Shown: positions 27,575 through 37,772, counted from the stretch's first letter. The stretch is DNA of 64,000 nucleotides from Azorinus chamasolen (GCA_963576725.1 OY755238.1:30089201-30153200); one strand, 5' to 3'. Notes: generated by a model not told the origin, from the sequence alone. Numbers and translations are program-made.

Positions 27575-27712
27575 GTTAATACACGTTTGTTCGGGCAATA
27601 ACATCTGCAGTGTCCCGAGGGACTGTTGTTGGCCTGAGCCCGAAGGGCGAGGGCAACAACAGTCCCAAGGGACACTGCAGATGTTAGTGCCCGAACACAA
27701 ACGTGTATTAAC
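27575..27712. repeat. palindrome M, 138 bp
   Basis: GTTAATACACGTTTGTTCGG at the left mirrors GAACACAAACGTGTATTAAC at the right, with near-perfect pairing through AACATCTGCAGTGTCCC to a GC-rich centre. It starts and ends at GTTAAT/ATTAAC, so it may itself be a TTAA-targeted foldback element. Only one copy is seen. Confidence 0.8.
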
Positions 27713-28138
27713 GCTATTCTTGCATAAAACACATTTTCTGCTTTCCTGCATCAATTTAAGTCTTCCAAATACAAGCAAAACTACGGCAGCAAAACTATAC
27801 ACTACTTTGACACTTCGTTCGATTTATGCTGTTTCCGGGCCACCGTTTTCTTTCTGACGTCAATTCAAGATTGTATCAAATACCGTTTACACGGAACTTC
27901 ATTCAATTTGTCTATCACAAAAACAGTTCATTGTTGGCCCCCCTGATATGCTCGCACCCAGCGTTCACCTAGCTTAGGCCAAAACGCTATATAGCATTCG
28001 CGTCCATTGTTTACCTTAAGCCCCGAATAGGTACATTGTATAATTAAAACCGGTCAACAACAGCGCGTGAGCACGAGAATCGCCTTGTTAATACATGGTC
28101 TAGCGGGACTAAAACAGCACGTTTTGTGCAAGAAAATG
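27713..28138. other. unassigned
   Basis: No repeat or convincing coding sequence. It probably belongs to the insertion that carries palindrome M. Confidence 0.35.
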
Positions 28139-28159
28139 CTTTAATTTACGCATCTTATC

Positions 28160-28345
28160 TGGACCTCTGCTTGTTTTATTGGTGTTTATGTCTCAGTCAT
28201 ATAGCGACGTCCATCTAATTGTAGGTGGAGGAAGACCAACGAGTCTTCTTCTGTGCACAGAATAAATTGCATGGCTTCTTCACACGAAAATTCAAATGCC
28301 ATGCCTGAGATTCGAACCTCAGCGACGAGGTCTGAGTATGTTGAG
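28160..28345 (-). repeat. tRNA-derived SINE candidate
   Basis: On the minus strand GAGGTTCGAATCTC (28309-28323) fits a pol III B box. It is followed by GCCATGCAATTTATTCTGTG and a region ending CGCTATATGACTGAGACATA, which resembles the conserved tails of several invertebrate SINEs. The A-box region is not clear. Confidence 0.45.
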
Positions 28346-29000
28346 GAGCAGTAATTAAAAGTGCAACACTACTCATGCTACCTAGCACCGGCTTAAGCAG
28401 TATTCAAACTTCAAAACTTCTACTATCAAAGTCCCGAAGGACCAGACAATATAACAACACTGAGAATGAAGTACGGGGATACTTTTTACGGCCGCCACAC
28501 AAGCACTTAACACTTGCAGGCGAGACGCCGAGTAACTCGACATTCCATCCGAACCTGTATGCTTTGTCAGTTTTGTCAATGTGGTTACTGTTTTATAGGA
28601 AAGTCTAATATTCCCTAACTTAAACTTAAATTCCCTAACATTCCCTAACTTAAATTTATTTTGTAAATGAAGCGAAAGAAAATTGATGAAATAAAAAAAA
28701 TAAAAAAACCCCAAAAAAACCCCAAAACATATTTATCAAATTAGATTCTGAATTACTGACGTCATTTGACCCTTCAAATACAGGAAACGGATGTACTGCC
28801 AGTTGCAAAGGATTTTCACTGCTGCCAAATCCTTTACCAAAGGCTAAGCATGATCTACAGTTTACAAACTGGTGACTGTTTTACAGCTTCCAATAGTTTT
28901 TCAAAAGTTTCAAATGTAAAAAAATGTAGTAGATTATGATTTGTGTGAACATCATTTTTAGCATGATAAAGATTAATGTACACCACCAATCACCAATAGT
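28346..29000. other. unassigned, with small repeats
   Basis: A B arm fragment (GAGACGCCGAGTAACTCGAC) lies near 28523. TTCCCTAACTTAAA occurs about three times at 28609-28660. An A-rich run is at 28690-28725. No gene was seen. Confidence 0.4.
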
Positions 29001-29007
29001 GCATTAG

Positions 29008-29213
29008 TGCAATAGAAGCTGTCTATAGCGGCCATCAAAAAGATGTCTAATTATGGGTTTATAATGCAGGTGGTAGCTTAATGCAGGTCAAAAGAAATGC
29101 AGAAAGCTCCTATAGGAGCTTTCTGCATTTCTTTTGTCCTACATTAAGCATTTCACCTGCTTTCTAAGACTCCTATTTAAAAAAACGAATGACCGCTTAG
29201 GACAGATTGTTGT
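29008..29213. mobile_element. family C pogo-like MITE
   Basis: GCAATAGAAGCTGTCTATAG to GACCGCTTAGGACAGATTGT. The hairpin at 29067-29159 is CAGGTGGTAGCTTAATGCAG with loop GCTCCTATAGGAGC, nearly perfect. Confidence 0.8.
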
Positions 29214-29422
29214 ATTACATGTACATAACCAGGATATGGATGATCAGAGCAGAAAATCTCACATAAAACGGAACGCGAAATCGCGTATTTGTTTAAATTC
29301 AAAAGGACAAAAAAACCATTTAGTTACATATTTTCATTATCTCCGCGTACTTTACAAAATGGAGATCAATCATACAGCCATGATATTGCAAAATTGATAA
29401 TGATACGTACAAACGTTTACAA

Positions 29423-29628
29423 TTAACCCTTTGCCTGAAAATGAATTAGACCCAGAATATATAACTCCTGCAGGGGCCGTCTGATCGGGGTTTGCTCTGT
29501 TTGCTTATAGAATTATATAGATCTGACTCTATAGATCCAGCCAGGACAAACATCTATGTTCAGTTCAGCTAATTAATATTCATGAAGTAGTTATTTATTT
29601 CCTGAATATGCACAAGTTAATGGGTTAG
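29423..29628 (+). mobile_element. family A TTAA MITE, diverged
   Basis: TTAACCCTTTGCCTGAAAAT to AGTTAATGGGTTAG. The hairpin's left arm has decayed (GAATTAGACCCAGAATATA) while GTCTGATCGGGGTTTGCTCT remains. Confidence 0.65.
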
Positions 29629-29757
29629 GAAATATGCAGTTTTACGTTTTCATATTTATTTCAACGTAATTAAGGGTGTTTTTTTATATACTATCACAAA
29701 TATCTCGCTTATGTTTTGTCACAACCGTAAAAAAGAGGCTGTGTTAGTTCTCTTTTG

Positions 29758-30021
29758 TTAACCCTTTCTTTCATACAAACTTGTTTTCATGCATGTGCAA
29801 ACAGAGTAGACCCATATCAGACAGCTCCTATAGGAGCCGTCTGATCAGGGTCTGCATGCTGTGTTTGCTAATGATATTTAATAGATCGGTTTCCTTTGTT
29901 TCTAAAATGGCTACAATGTTCCACTTTCCATATTTCATTATAACTATTGTTTCCATGAACATTCAGTGGGTATTGAAATTTATATATATTATATCTAAAT
30001 ATAGAACAGCGAAATGGTTAA
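29758..30021 (+). mobile_element. family A2 TTAA MITE
   Basis: TTAACCCTTTCTTTCATAC to AGCGAAATGGTTAA. The hairpin at 29796-29868 is GCAAACAGAGTAGACCCATA with loop AGCTCCTATAGGAGCC; the right arm has a short ATGC insertion. Long-side words are CTACAATGTTCCACTTTCC and CAGTGGGTATTGAAATT. Confidence 0.82.
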
Positions 30022-30140
30022 TATCTCCCGCCTTTTTTACTTTTGAAAATAGATTAGATACAGATAAGATTCATACAGAAACTAACTGATCAGAGACAGC
30101 CTACTTTACGTACATGTAACGATTTACTTCATAGATATCA
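30022..30140. repeat. eroded A hairpin
   Basis: GAAAATAGATTAGATACAG and AACTGATCAGAGACAGCC are remnants of both arms. Confidence 0.4.
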
Positions 30141-30142
30141 GA

Positions 30143-30443
30143 GGCCAAGATAAGATATGTAAATTAAAACATTTTCAATACTGACTTCTTTATTTCTCCA
30201 CCAAACCCTATGTTGTGACCACTCTTTAGAATCGTCTCAAACCCTATGTTGTGACCACTCTTTAGAATCGTCTCGAAGAGACGATTCTAAAGAGTGGTCA
30301 CAACATAGGGTTTGGTGGAGTCTAAAGAGTGGTCACGACATAGGGTTTGGTGGAGTCTAAAGAGTGGTCACAACATAGGGTTTGGTGGAGAATGGACGAT
30401 TTTAGTATTTAAGTACACGTGTTAATCAGATCTGTTGCTCTGG
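30143..30443 (+). mobile_element. family G MITE with amplified arms
   Basis: The left end is GCCAAGATAAGATATGTAAA, the right end GTTAATCAGATCTGTTGCTC. The perfect core palindrome at 30239-30313 is AAACCCTATGTTGTGACCAC with centre GTCTCGAAGAGAC. The left arm occurs once more at 30196-30238 and the right arm twice more at 30320-30390, so the array is one-plus-core-plus-two. Confidence 0.85.
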
Positions 30444-30462
30444 ATACGGATTTTGGTGCCTG

Positions 30463-30665
30463 TGCAAACAGATACGACCAAGATCAGACGGCTTCAATTG
30501 GAGTCGCCTGGTCTGTGTCTGCTCTGGTGGCTTGTGTAGATCTGCTTCAACAGTTTCTGCCATAGCAAAAACTGTCATTGTTCATAATGCTAATATAAAA
30601 GTCCATCTACTTAATATTTTATATCGCTGTTATTTCTTACATGAATAATCATTAGGTAATTTACT
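30463..30665 (+). mobile_element. family A MITE, diverged
   Basis: The hairpin at about 30463-30530 is GCAAACAGATACGACCAAGA, loop GGCTTCAATTGGAGTC, right arm GGTCTGTGTCTGCTCTGG. The long side ends TACATGAATAATCATTAGG. The outer ends are worn. Confidence 0.6.
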
Positions 30666-30689
30666 CTAATGATTTACGCTTTTGAACGC

Positions 30690-30765
30690 ACATAACCTGT
30701 ATGAAAAGAGCGCTATATAAATGTGGTATAATAATAATAATGATAATAATAGTAATAATTGAATG
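30690..30765 (+). repeat. SINE/non-LTR 3' tail with ATA microsatellite
   Basis: AAAAGAGCGCTATATAAATG followed by (ATA)n/(ATG)n. A GCGCTATATAAATG tail plus a short A/T trinucleotide run is typical of several invertebrate SINEs and non-LTR ends. The body is missing. Confidence 0.5.
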
Positions 30766-30873
30766 TTACATGTCTGATTCTTCACTGGTTGCCATGGCAA
30801 TAACTTTACTTATAGAAGTAATTTAAGAGCCTTTAATAAATAATCATAAAGTAAAGGGTTCAATGAACGTTTT

Positions 30874-32370
30874 GTAGAAACTATAGACCATGGCTGTGCT
30901 GAGCCTCAAAATTTTCACAAACGTATTCTCTCACCGTGCGAAAAACGCGCGCACATTATTCTCACAAAAGTGAGAAGATTGCGTCAGGACCACATGGTGG
31001 GACCTAGCATCGGAACACAATTTTCTTACTAGATCAAACTCATTTTCTCCTTATAGTGAAAAAACTTGAAAAATGAAAAATGATAAAATTATCAAAATCA
31101 GTCTTAAGCACAATATGTTAATGTGTTTTTGTTTGTTTGTGTTTTTTGTCGCAATTTAGCGCAGAAACTGAAGTAAAATGCCTTGCAAAGTGGGTTGACC
31201 GAACCTCTCCATTTTGCAATAACTTCTCACTTTGCAATGTAATCTTGAACTTAGTTATGCTGTTTGCACAACGGTTAGTTATTGCAAAGTAGGTTGTAAC
31301 AATGCATTGATCAGTAAACCACATAACATTTAGTTCCTTATTCCCAACTCCAACCCGCCACCTTCCCTTGTATACTTGATATGAAATTAAACTTTGATAA
31401 CTAGTTGATAATACCGCTTGCTGTTTTGTGTCATTTTGTCGCATTGTTGACTTGATGAGAGGAATACAAACGCAAATATACATTCATCGATACACTGTGA
31501 TATTGTGGCGTCATAGACAACGAAACTAATACTGACCGGTCACTATTCCAGTGTGATACAAGTATCGTTTATCCATTTTATTCCTTGCAGTAGGTACATG
31601 TATAATGTAATCTGACATCCCCGATGAAGTTGGTAGTTTGCAAACCGCGTTTAATATGGCTTATGGAGCCGAAATTAAGTGTAGTGGTGTGATTTTCGAG
31701 GTTAAAGTTATTGCTTCAATCCAAGATGGACAAGTCAGACATGTTACAACGTTACAGTTATATTATCATTATTATTCACGTAGCATAAGTTAAGTACATC
31801 AGTTGCACTTTTATAACAAAAAAGCAATAGTTAATTTGAGTTCACATTTTTTGTTTTATCATTGCGTAAATCTACATGTATGCGCGCATGCTGTGCGCAT
31901 TGGAGTGAGTTGGGGTTTCTGCGGTTGCTAAAAGTTATTTCTTTGATATACTTGTACATGTACATGCATTGTTCATTTAAATGTGTTCAACTGTGTTTTG
32001 TTTATGTATTATTTATATCATATTTGTTGCTAATCAAAGTAACTGAGGAAAACATTAAGACACCTTTAAAGAATAAAGAGCTGGGGTCGTATTCCGAAAA
32101 CTTCTACATGTAAGTATTTAGCATATTTAAAGAAAATAACAATCAAACAAATGATCTTACCCGCATATTCACGTGAGAAAAATACGCTCGTACCTACAGC
32201 CTCGGGCGAACACACGAACGCATTTTTCCAAGCAGAAAAAAAAATGCGCGCGCGCGTTTTTCTCTCGATGAGAATATTGCGCGTGCGTTTTTCCTACGTG
32301 AGAAGAATGCGTTTGTAAGAAATTTGAGGCTCAACATGGCTGCAATGTGACACCATAGTCTATAAACTAC
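30874..32370. mobile_element. 1.5-kb element with long imperfect terminal inverted repeats
   Basis: GTAGAAACTATAGACCATGG at the left matches the complement of the right end (GTAGTTTATAGACTATGG), and the match continues through TGAGCCTCAAA and ACAAACG into GC-rich subterminal sequence with repeated GCGTTTTTC and GTGAGAA words (30901-30990 and 32200-32330). The interior has no recognised transposase; a 121-codon minus-strand frame (31118-31483) has no visible motif. No target duplication was identified. Confidence 0.65.
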
Positions 32371-32566
32371 CTAAACTAGTCGCGTGTAAATTCTAAGCTA
32401 CTGTCCGATAGTGTAGACCGGTACATCACAGCTTAATAATGTACTTCAGTCTCAAACCACAACTGAGTTGTAAGACTGGTTTAACTGTTTCAAACATTTG
32501 GAATTTAGCTCATCTACAAATTCGTAGGCATATTAGGTCGTGTTGGAATTAGATGGAAACTTCCTA

Positions 32567-32773
32567 CTATAGACGAACCTGTCTTAAGCGGCCATCAGAT
32601 CGAGGTCTAAATATGGGTTTGTAAGACAGGTGGAAGCTTACTGCATGTCAGAAGTAATGCAGAAAGCTCCTATATGAGCTTTCAGCATTGCCTTCGACCT
32701 ACATAAATCAACCACCTGCTTTTTAAGACCCTTATGTTCAATAAATGAATGGCCGCTTAGGACAAGTTCTAAA
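32567..32773. mobile_element. family C pogo-like MITE
   Basis: GACGAACCTGTCTTAAGCGG to GACCGCTTAGG-like GGCCGCTTAGGACAAGTT. The hairpin at 32627-32718 is CAGGTGGAAGCTTACTGCAT, loop GCTCCTATATGAGC. It keeps CTGTCTTAAGCGG uninterrupted, serving as an empty-site reference for the insertion at 6405. Confidence 0.8.
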
Positions 32774-32876
32774 GCACCACGTTAATTTACATATACATAT
32801 ACAGTGTTTATTCATCTTGCCCCTCCTTTGCCAACTGCACTATAGCGCACACCAACAGCATAATTAATCTTCATAT

Positions 32877-33072
32877 TAACCCTTTCCTCTATACACATGT
32901 ACATGTAACTATGCCTTTCTACGCCTTCACAAACTGAAGACTCAGATCAGAGGGTCTGCTCTGCTTGGTCATGATACAATATAGAGATGATTCTACAGTT
33001 CCATGTGTCCATGTTCTATGATAACAAATAAACTTATTGATATTCATGAATACATACATATTCATGGAACAA
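32877..33072 (+). mobile_element. family A TTAA MITE, hairpin loop deleted
   Basis: TTAACCCTTTCCTCTATAC starts it. CACAAACTGAAGACTCAGAT and CAGAGGGTCTGCTCTGC are joined with the loop missing. The long side has TATTCATGAATACATACATA and ends near ATTCATGGAAC. Confidence 0.65.
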
Positions 33073-33530
33073 AGCCTGTCCTCAAACTGGACGGCGATCA
33101 TCCACAACCTACGGGCGACCAGACAATATACAAGATCGCTGGCAAACGCGAACAGTCCCCAGAAATTACAAACTTGAAATATGCTGCGCTCTTACCGTGA
33201 CCTATGCAACCATACCTTGTTCTCACGACCCACACATCACGACCTACATGTAACGTCTGCGATCAACTGCAACTAAATCCCATTACGCTCATTGGGATCT
33301 AATCACGTGTATTCTGCGTTTATCGCGAATATACAGTGTTTCTACCGCGTGAGCATGGCAATTATATGAACTGATCAGATTTTCGGAACTCTGCAACTGT
33401 TCATTGTGTAACCTACTATGTAGTTGTATAAACACGATGCCGAAGAGAAAAAAAATAGGCCGACGGCATGGCCGTGGCCGCCAGGACATTCTGAACAGTA
33501 GTATCCACCTCTCCAATTGCCATAACGCAA
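33073..33530. other. unassigned, moderately GC-rich
   Basis: No repeat was recognised. Frames of 62-75 codons overlap on both strands without recognisable motifs. Confidence 0.35.
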
Positions 33531-33778
33531 TTAACCCTTTCCCTCATATACATGTAAACACGCATTTGCAAATAGCGTAGACCCAGATCAGACGGCTCCT
33601 AGAGGAGCCGTCTGATCAGAATCTGCCCTATTTGCTAATAGAATATGATAGATCTGTTTCTTTACTTTCTAAAATTTATACATTGTTCCACCTTCCATAT
33701 TTCTTTTTAACTGTTTTATCCATGAATATTCAGTAGGTATTGAAATTTGGCCTAAATATAGAACAGGGACAGGGTTAA
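33531..33778 (+). mobile_element. family A2 TTAA MITE
   Basis: TTAACCCTTTCCCTCATATA to GGGACAGGGTTAA, 248 bp. The hairpin at 33568-33635 is GCAAATAGCGTAGACCCAGA, loop GGCTCCTAGAGGAGCC. The left arm has CCCAGATC and the right complements to CTGATC. Confidence 0.88.
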
Positions 33779-34300
33779 AGGACTCCCAAAACGCAATTGG
33801 ATCCATATAAGTACGCCACATGCGCACTGGGAGTCCCATATGTGCATAATAGTGATGAAATCATCGTCAGATCGTCCAGACAACGCCAATAGGACTCCAA
33901 ACACGCGGCAACATCGTGACAGACTCACAAGGGTCAGTTTAAGTCGCCATGAAGTCGCCTTTGCAATTGTTACAATTTTTGCAGTATCTTTACCACGTTT
34001 GTACTTCGCGTGTATTACGTTCATTGAAACGTCAAAACGCTTGTCTCACGACCTTTGCGTCCACACTGCAGCCTTACGACGTTCCAGGTCAGATCGGCGA
34101 ACCTTGGCGATTGCCTTGAACATGCTCAAAACAAACGCCGATCATTGTCGATCTTTGCTATGAATGTATATATAGGATGTCTGCCTTTTCCATCACGCTT
34201 ATGAATAACATGCTCATGGCGGCCTTGGTGCGTTTTGTGGGCCTGTTTTCCGTCGCGGTATCAGTGCAGTTAGGACGCCAACTCATTCTGACGATGGTTT
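33779..34300. other. unassigned
   Basis: GGACTCCCAAAACGC (33780) and GCGCACTGGGAGTCC (33822) form a small inverted repeat. A 107-codon frame (33840-34163) has no recognised domain. Confidence 0.35.
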
Positions 34301-34380
34301 AAGAGCAAGGGGTTGCTTATTACGGGACGAAACTAATACAACAAGAGCATTCGTCCTGCATTGAGCTACCACCTTTCTTT
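34301..34380. repeat. worn family C hairpin
   Basis: GGGGTTGCTTATTACGGGAC and CCTGCATTGAGCTACCACC are the arms; the loop is gone (ACAAGAGCA). Confidence 0.5.
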
Positions 34381-34479
34381 ACGACACATAATTATACATC
34401 GTTATATACTAGCTGAATGTGTTAATTGTCTTCATAAACAAGGACACATTTATCTAAGACAGGAACATAATCAGAATCA

Positions 34480-34603
34480 GATCTTTATTACTCCATATGC
34501 ATTCAAAGTAGACCCTGATCAGGCCATTCCTGCAATATTCGTCTGATTTGAGTCTACTCTGTTTTCGACTTCGTCAAATGGTGTATCTTTGGTGTAAAGG
34601 GTT
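34480..34603 (-). mobile_element. family A MITE, reverse, partial
   Basis: The hairpin at about 34500-34566 is CAAAGTAGACCCTGATCAGG with right arm TCTGATTTGAGTCTACTCTG; the end is GTGTAAAGGGTTG. Confidence 0.55.
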
Positions 34604-35089
34604 GAAATGGCGTTTCTGCAATAATGCTTTCAGCAAACATAATTTGTGAAGCAAACAGCGCGCCTAAGACCAGAGACCGCTGGTCAAAACATTGTGGGAC
34701 ACTGTATACCATGAACAGATACCGTTGGTAAATTATTTGTGGAACAAACAATTGAACGCTCAGATCAGAGACATTTTGAAGGACTCAAATTTGGGTCTAC
34801 ATCGTTTACCTATGCCCCCTTTTATGGACACTATAGGTGCATTGGTTAACAATTACCTCTTCCAATACATGGACCATGCTAGCAGCATGATCGCTACATG
34901 CAACCCATGGAAAAAAGTTTCAACTGTGGATCCAGATTTGATTAGTCGTTGAATTAGTAACTCAGCATTCATCATGATCTAATCTATAATAAAACCAATA
35001 CTGTCTTAATATATACGTAATATTGGAAAGAAATAAAATCATCGAACATTGAAACAAACGATGTTTAAGCAAACGCCAATTACCTTCAA
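34604..35089. other. unassigned, with hairpin traces
   Basis: GAAGCAAACAGCGCGCCTAAG near 34650 and GCTCAGATCAGAGACATTTTG near 34759 recall H-type arms but do not fold well. No gene was seen. Confidence 0.3.
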
Positions 35090-35320
35090 TGATTAGCCAT
35101 TAAAGTGCGGGTAACGAGTCACTAATGCCCTTTGCAAGCAATGTAAACCCAGATGAGAGGGCTCCTAGAGGAGACCTCCCACCATGGTCTGCATTGTTTG
35201 CCATGTTACACCTTTCTTTAAAAAAATCCATAAACATTCAACATTACCTTGACCAGTTTGAATTTTGGAAAAGTCAATTTGAAAATTCAGCGTCACATAA
35301 GGGCCAGTGTGTAACATGAC
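35090..35320 (+). mobile_element. family H MITE, diverged
   Basis: GCCATTAAAGTGCGGGTAAC and GAGTCACTAATGCC mirror the 16183 copy. The hairpin at about 35133-35202 is GCAAGCAATGTAAACCCAGA with loop GGGCTCCTAGAGGAGAC. The right end is AATTCAGCGTCACATAAGGG. Confidence 0.65.
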
Positions 35321-35509
35321 ATTATATTGTCAAGTAATACTTCCAGCTATTATTATACGCCCACTCCAAAACCGGAAGAGGTTTGTCAATCGGTCACTTA
35401 CTTCCGCTGATATAAATCAAATAACATAATGACGTCATATGTATGTATATATTTTATCATCGTGTAACTATTTGTCATAAGTCCTTGATGTGCGGGGACC
35501 TAATATATA

Positions 35510-35660
35510 AGATTTTTGCAAACAATGTAAACCCAGATCAAAGTTCTCCCAAATGGAGCCATTTTATTAGGATATGCACTGTTTGTCATTAAAATAATTA
35601 TAACCAGTGTTAAAGTTATAAGTTAAAGTGTTAAATAATTATAACCAGTGTTAAAGTTGT
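35510..35660. repeat. H-type hairpin plus a short duplication
   Basis: GCAAACAATGTAAACCCAGA pairs weakly with TAGGATATGCACTGTTTGTC. AATTATAACCAGTGTTAAAG then occurs twice (35596 and 35635). Confidence 0.5.
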
Positions 35661-35671
35661 TGTTTTTTATT

Positions 35672-35917
35672 TTAACCCTTTCCCCGCCACAGTCGAGTAA
35701 ATGCACCACGACAAATAGTGCAGTCCCAGATCAGACGCCGCCTTTTCAAGGCGGCGTCTGATCAGGGACTTCACTATTTGTCTCAATCTCTACTTCTATA
35801 TCTGTGCTTTATTCCTTTGAAATTTGCATTTATTTATCTCATTTCCTTATTTTACTGAATGATTTAACAAACTTGGATTGCAGACGACAATTAGAAATTT
35901 GGCGCCGAAAGGGTTAA
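35672..35917 (+). mobile_element. family F TTAA MITE, 246 bp
   Basis: TTAACCCTTTCCCCGCCA to GGCGCCGAAAGGGTTAA. The hairpin at 35710-35782 is GACAAATAGTGCAGTCCCAG, loop GCCGCCTTTTCAAGGCGGC. The left arm has CCCAGATC and GTGCAG; the right complements to CCCTGATC and GTGAAG, giving two mismatches. Confidence 0.9.
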
Positions 35918-36190
35918 TATTTAGAAAGTGAGAAGTCAATTTTAATTATTCAGAAAATTAAGGTATAAATTTCTGCTTTAAACACGATCAAAATTAATGA
36001 AGATTGGATTGCTTCAAAGGTATAACTAAATGTATACGTATATTGTTTTCATGATCTAGATATTTCTTACAATAAAAGAATTTGAGGGAACATTTATGGA
36101 AATGCCTTTTCGCAGTCAAACCTTGTAACTGGAAACAATGTTACGCATATACATATATTCTAACCTTTAACATGAATTTATTGTACCATT
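35918..36190. other. unassigned AT-rich sequence
   Basis: Nothing recognised. Confidence 0.4.
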
Positions 36191-36385
36191 TAGGTTAGAT
36201 TTAGATATGAAGCCGAGTAACTCGGCGTCGCAACAGGAACCAATCCGTTTCCAAAACTTATTCTATTATTGAACTACTGTACTCTCTATGGCTAATCGCG
36301 ATTCGATCCGCACTATCAAACAGCATGGATCCAGATGAGACGATGTGTAACTCGGTTTCTTATCAGTCTTCAAGCTGTCTGGTCA
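36191..36385. repeat. two diverged B hairpins
   Basis: About 36194-36254 (ATTTAGATATGAAGCCGAG, right arm TCGCAACAGGAACCAATC) and 36316-36381 (CAAACAGCATGGATCCAGAT, right arm TTATCAGTCTTCAAGCTG). Confidence 0.5.
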
Positions 36386-36462
36386 TTTCTAAAAAGTTTC
36401 ATGGAATTAGAAGTAGTCAAAAGTGCACCATATCTCGTGGTAAAGGCTAAACAAAATTGAAA

Positions 36463-36910
36463 ATGCAGTTAAACTCGATACTTCGAAATTTTAGTAAAGA
36501 CGATTAGGTGCCATTTTAACTCTTTCCCTGATATAAACGTGTTTTCACGCATTTGCAAACAGAGTATACACAGATCAGACGGTTCCAATAGGAGCCGTCT
36601 TATCAGGATCTGCTCTGTTTGCTAATGGAATTTGAAAGATATGCTTCTTTAGTTTTCAAAATGGCTACGATGCCTCGCTTTCCATATTTCATTACAAGTA
36701 TTTTGTCCATGAATTTCCAGTCAGTACTGGAATTTGGAATAAACACAACGGGGGAAAGGGTTAATCAGGTTAGAGCATCAAGTTAAAGTCATGCAGAAAA
36801 CTCCTTTAGAATCTTTCTGCATGACTTTCACTCTGAATTGACCTGCCACCTGTCTTAAAGACCGATAATGATATTGGATTTAGTGTTCGAACTATAGGGG
36901 TTTTACTGTA
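36463..36910. mobile_element. family C pogo-like MITE containing an A2 element
   Basis: TGCAGTTAAACTCGATACTT starts it, and GAACTATAGGGGTTTTACTG-TA ends it. The left arm AGGTGCCATT stops at TTAA where A2 is inserted; the hairpin resumes TCAGGTTAGAGCATCAAG. The insertion point is the same arm TTAA as in 8143-8380. Confidence 0.75.
36516..36764 (+). mobile_element. family A2 TTAA MITE inside a C hairpin
   Basis: TTAACTCTTTCCCTGATA to GGGGGAAAGGGTTAA, 249 bp. The hairpin at 36555-36622 is GCAAACAGAGTATACACAGA with loop GGTTCCAATAGGAGCC. Long-side words match 33531. Confidence 0.85.
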
Positions 36911-37062
36911 TATTTTATTATAGTATTTTCAGCCAACGACAATTCACTCGACAAACAAAAGGTTAAGTACCGACTCCTCATTGACACGAAGAAGTATATT
37001 GTGTCATATGCTAGTAACGCATTCAAATACTATTGACCAGTATCCGGTGATACATGTATGTG

Positions 37063-37130
37063 CAAGCAATTTGAATCCAGTTAAGAAGCCGAGTAGCTTG
37101 GCGTCTCATCAGGATTCAAACTATATGACT
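37063..37130. repeat. diverged B hairpin
   Basis: GCAAGCAATTTGAATCCAGT pairs with CATCAGGATTCAAACTATAT; the centre is AGCCGAGTAGCTTGGC. Confidence 0.5.
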
Positions 37131-37218
37131 CTCTGACAATGTGTTTTGCAAATACGTGGAAGAAAAATGTGGTTTTATAATTAAAACAGACCGCCCGATC
37201 TGGAGGCAAAAGCTACCT

Positions 37219-37286
37219 GTAAATAGTGAAGACCCAGATGAGACAGCTCCTGCAGGAGCTGTCTCATCTGGGTCTTCACTATTTAC
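37219..37286. repeat. solo family E hairpin without E ends
   Basis: A perfect 68-bp palindrome starting GTAAATAGTGAAGACCCAGA with loop GCTCCTGCAGGAGC. Neither the E left end nor the E right half flanks it beyond CTACCT; the right flank AATTCAGTGTCACAAGGGC instead matches the end of H elements (35281). Unlike full E copies its arms match at positions 12 and 18. Confidence 0.75.
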
Positions 37287-37344
37287 AAATTCAGTGTCAC
37301 AAGGGCTAAGTAGATATTGTTAGTGTCCTCAAAGTAGGACACAT

Positions 37345-37460
37345 GGTTAACCTATCTGTGTTCAGTGTAGGCAAACAGTGTAGACCCAGATCAGAGGGGC
37401 TCCTCAAAGGAGCCGTCTGAATAGGGTCTGCACTGTTTGCACATTGGAATTTCGCCTAGA
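37345..37460. mobile_element. family H-type hairpin with worn ends
   Basis: GGTTAACCTATCTGTGTTCA precedes the hairpin at 37371-37440 (GCAAACAGTGTAGACCCAGA, loop GGCTCCTCAAAGGAGCC, right arm GAATAGGGTCTGCACTG). Confidence 0.65.
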
Positions 37461-37564
37461 TTGGCATGTTTGCTGCACACATGTATAAACCTTAACAGAA
37501 CATAGTAGGAGTAGACACAACCCTGCTCCTACTACACAACCCTGCAGCACGTTACATGCACGTG

Positions 37565-37772
37565 TGCAGTAAAACCTCTCTATAACGGCCACTAAATTAC
37601 ATCAAATATTTTGTGTTCAAGGCAGATGGCTGTTTAAAGCAAGGTGAATGTAAAACAGGGCGCTCATATAGGAGCGTTTTGTTTTACTTTCACCTTGCTT
37701 TAAGCAGTCACCTGTCCTAAATACCAACTAATTAACATAATTTAGTGGCCGCTATAGAAAGGTTTTATTGTA
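37565..37772. mobile_element. family C2 pogo-like MITE
   Basis: CAGTAAAACCTCTCTATAAC mirrors CGCTATAGAAAGGTTTTATTG-TA. The hairpin at 37623-37714 is CAGATGGCTGTTTAAAGCAA with loop GCGCTCATATAGGAGCG. It shares its long ends (GGCCACTAAATT / AATTTAGTGGCC) with the copy at 41092. Confidence 0.85.

Larger units (their letters stand above)
27500..28165 (-). mobile_element. family G MITE, right half, split by an insertion
   Basis: The G right arm and ATGAAGTTATTCTTG lead to about 27566. The other G end, TTTAATTTACGCATCTTATC, is at about 28139. In the copy near 1010, ATTCTTGAAAATGATTAAAT is continuous, so roughly 560 bp with hairpin M have been inserted. Confidence 0.5.

Noticed and set aside
31118..31483. 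121-codon minus-strand ORF in the 1.5-kb TIR element as a transposase
   Set aside because: No DDE/D motif or DNA-binding motif, and it is far too short for known transposases.
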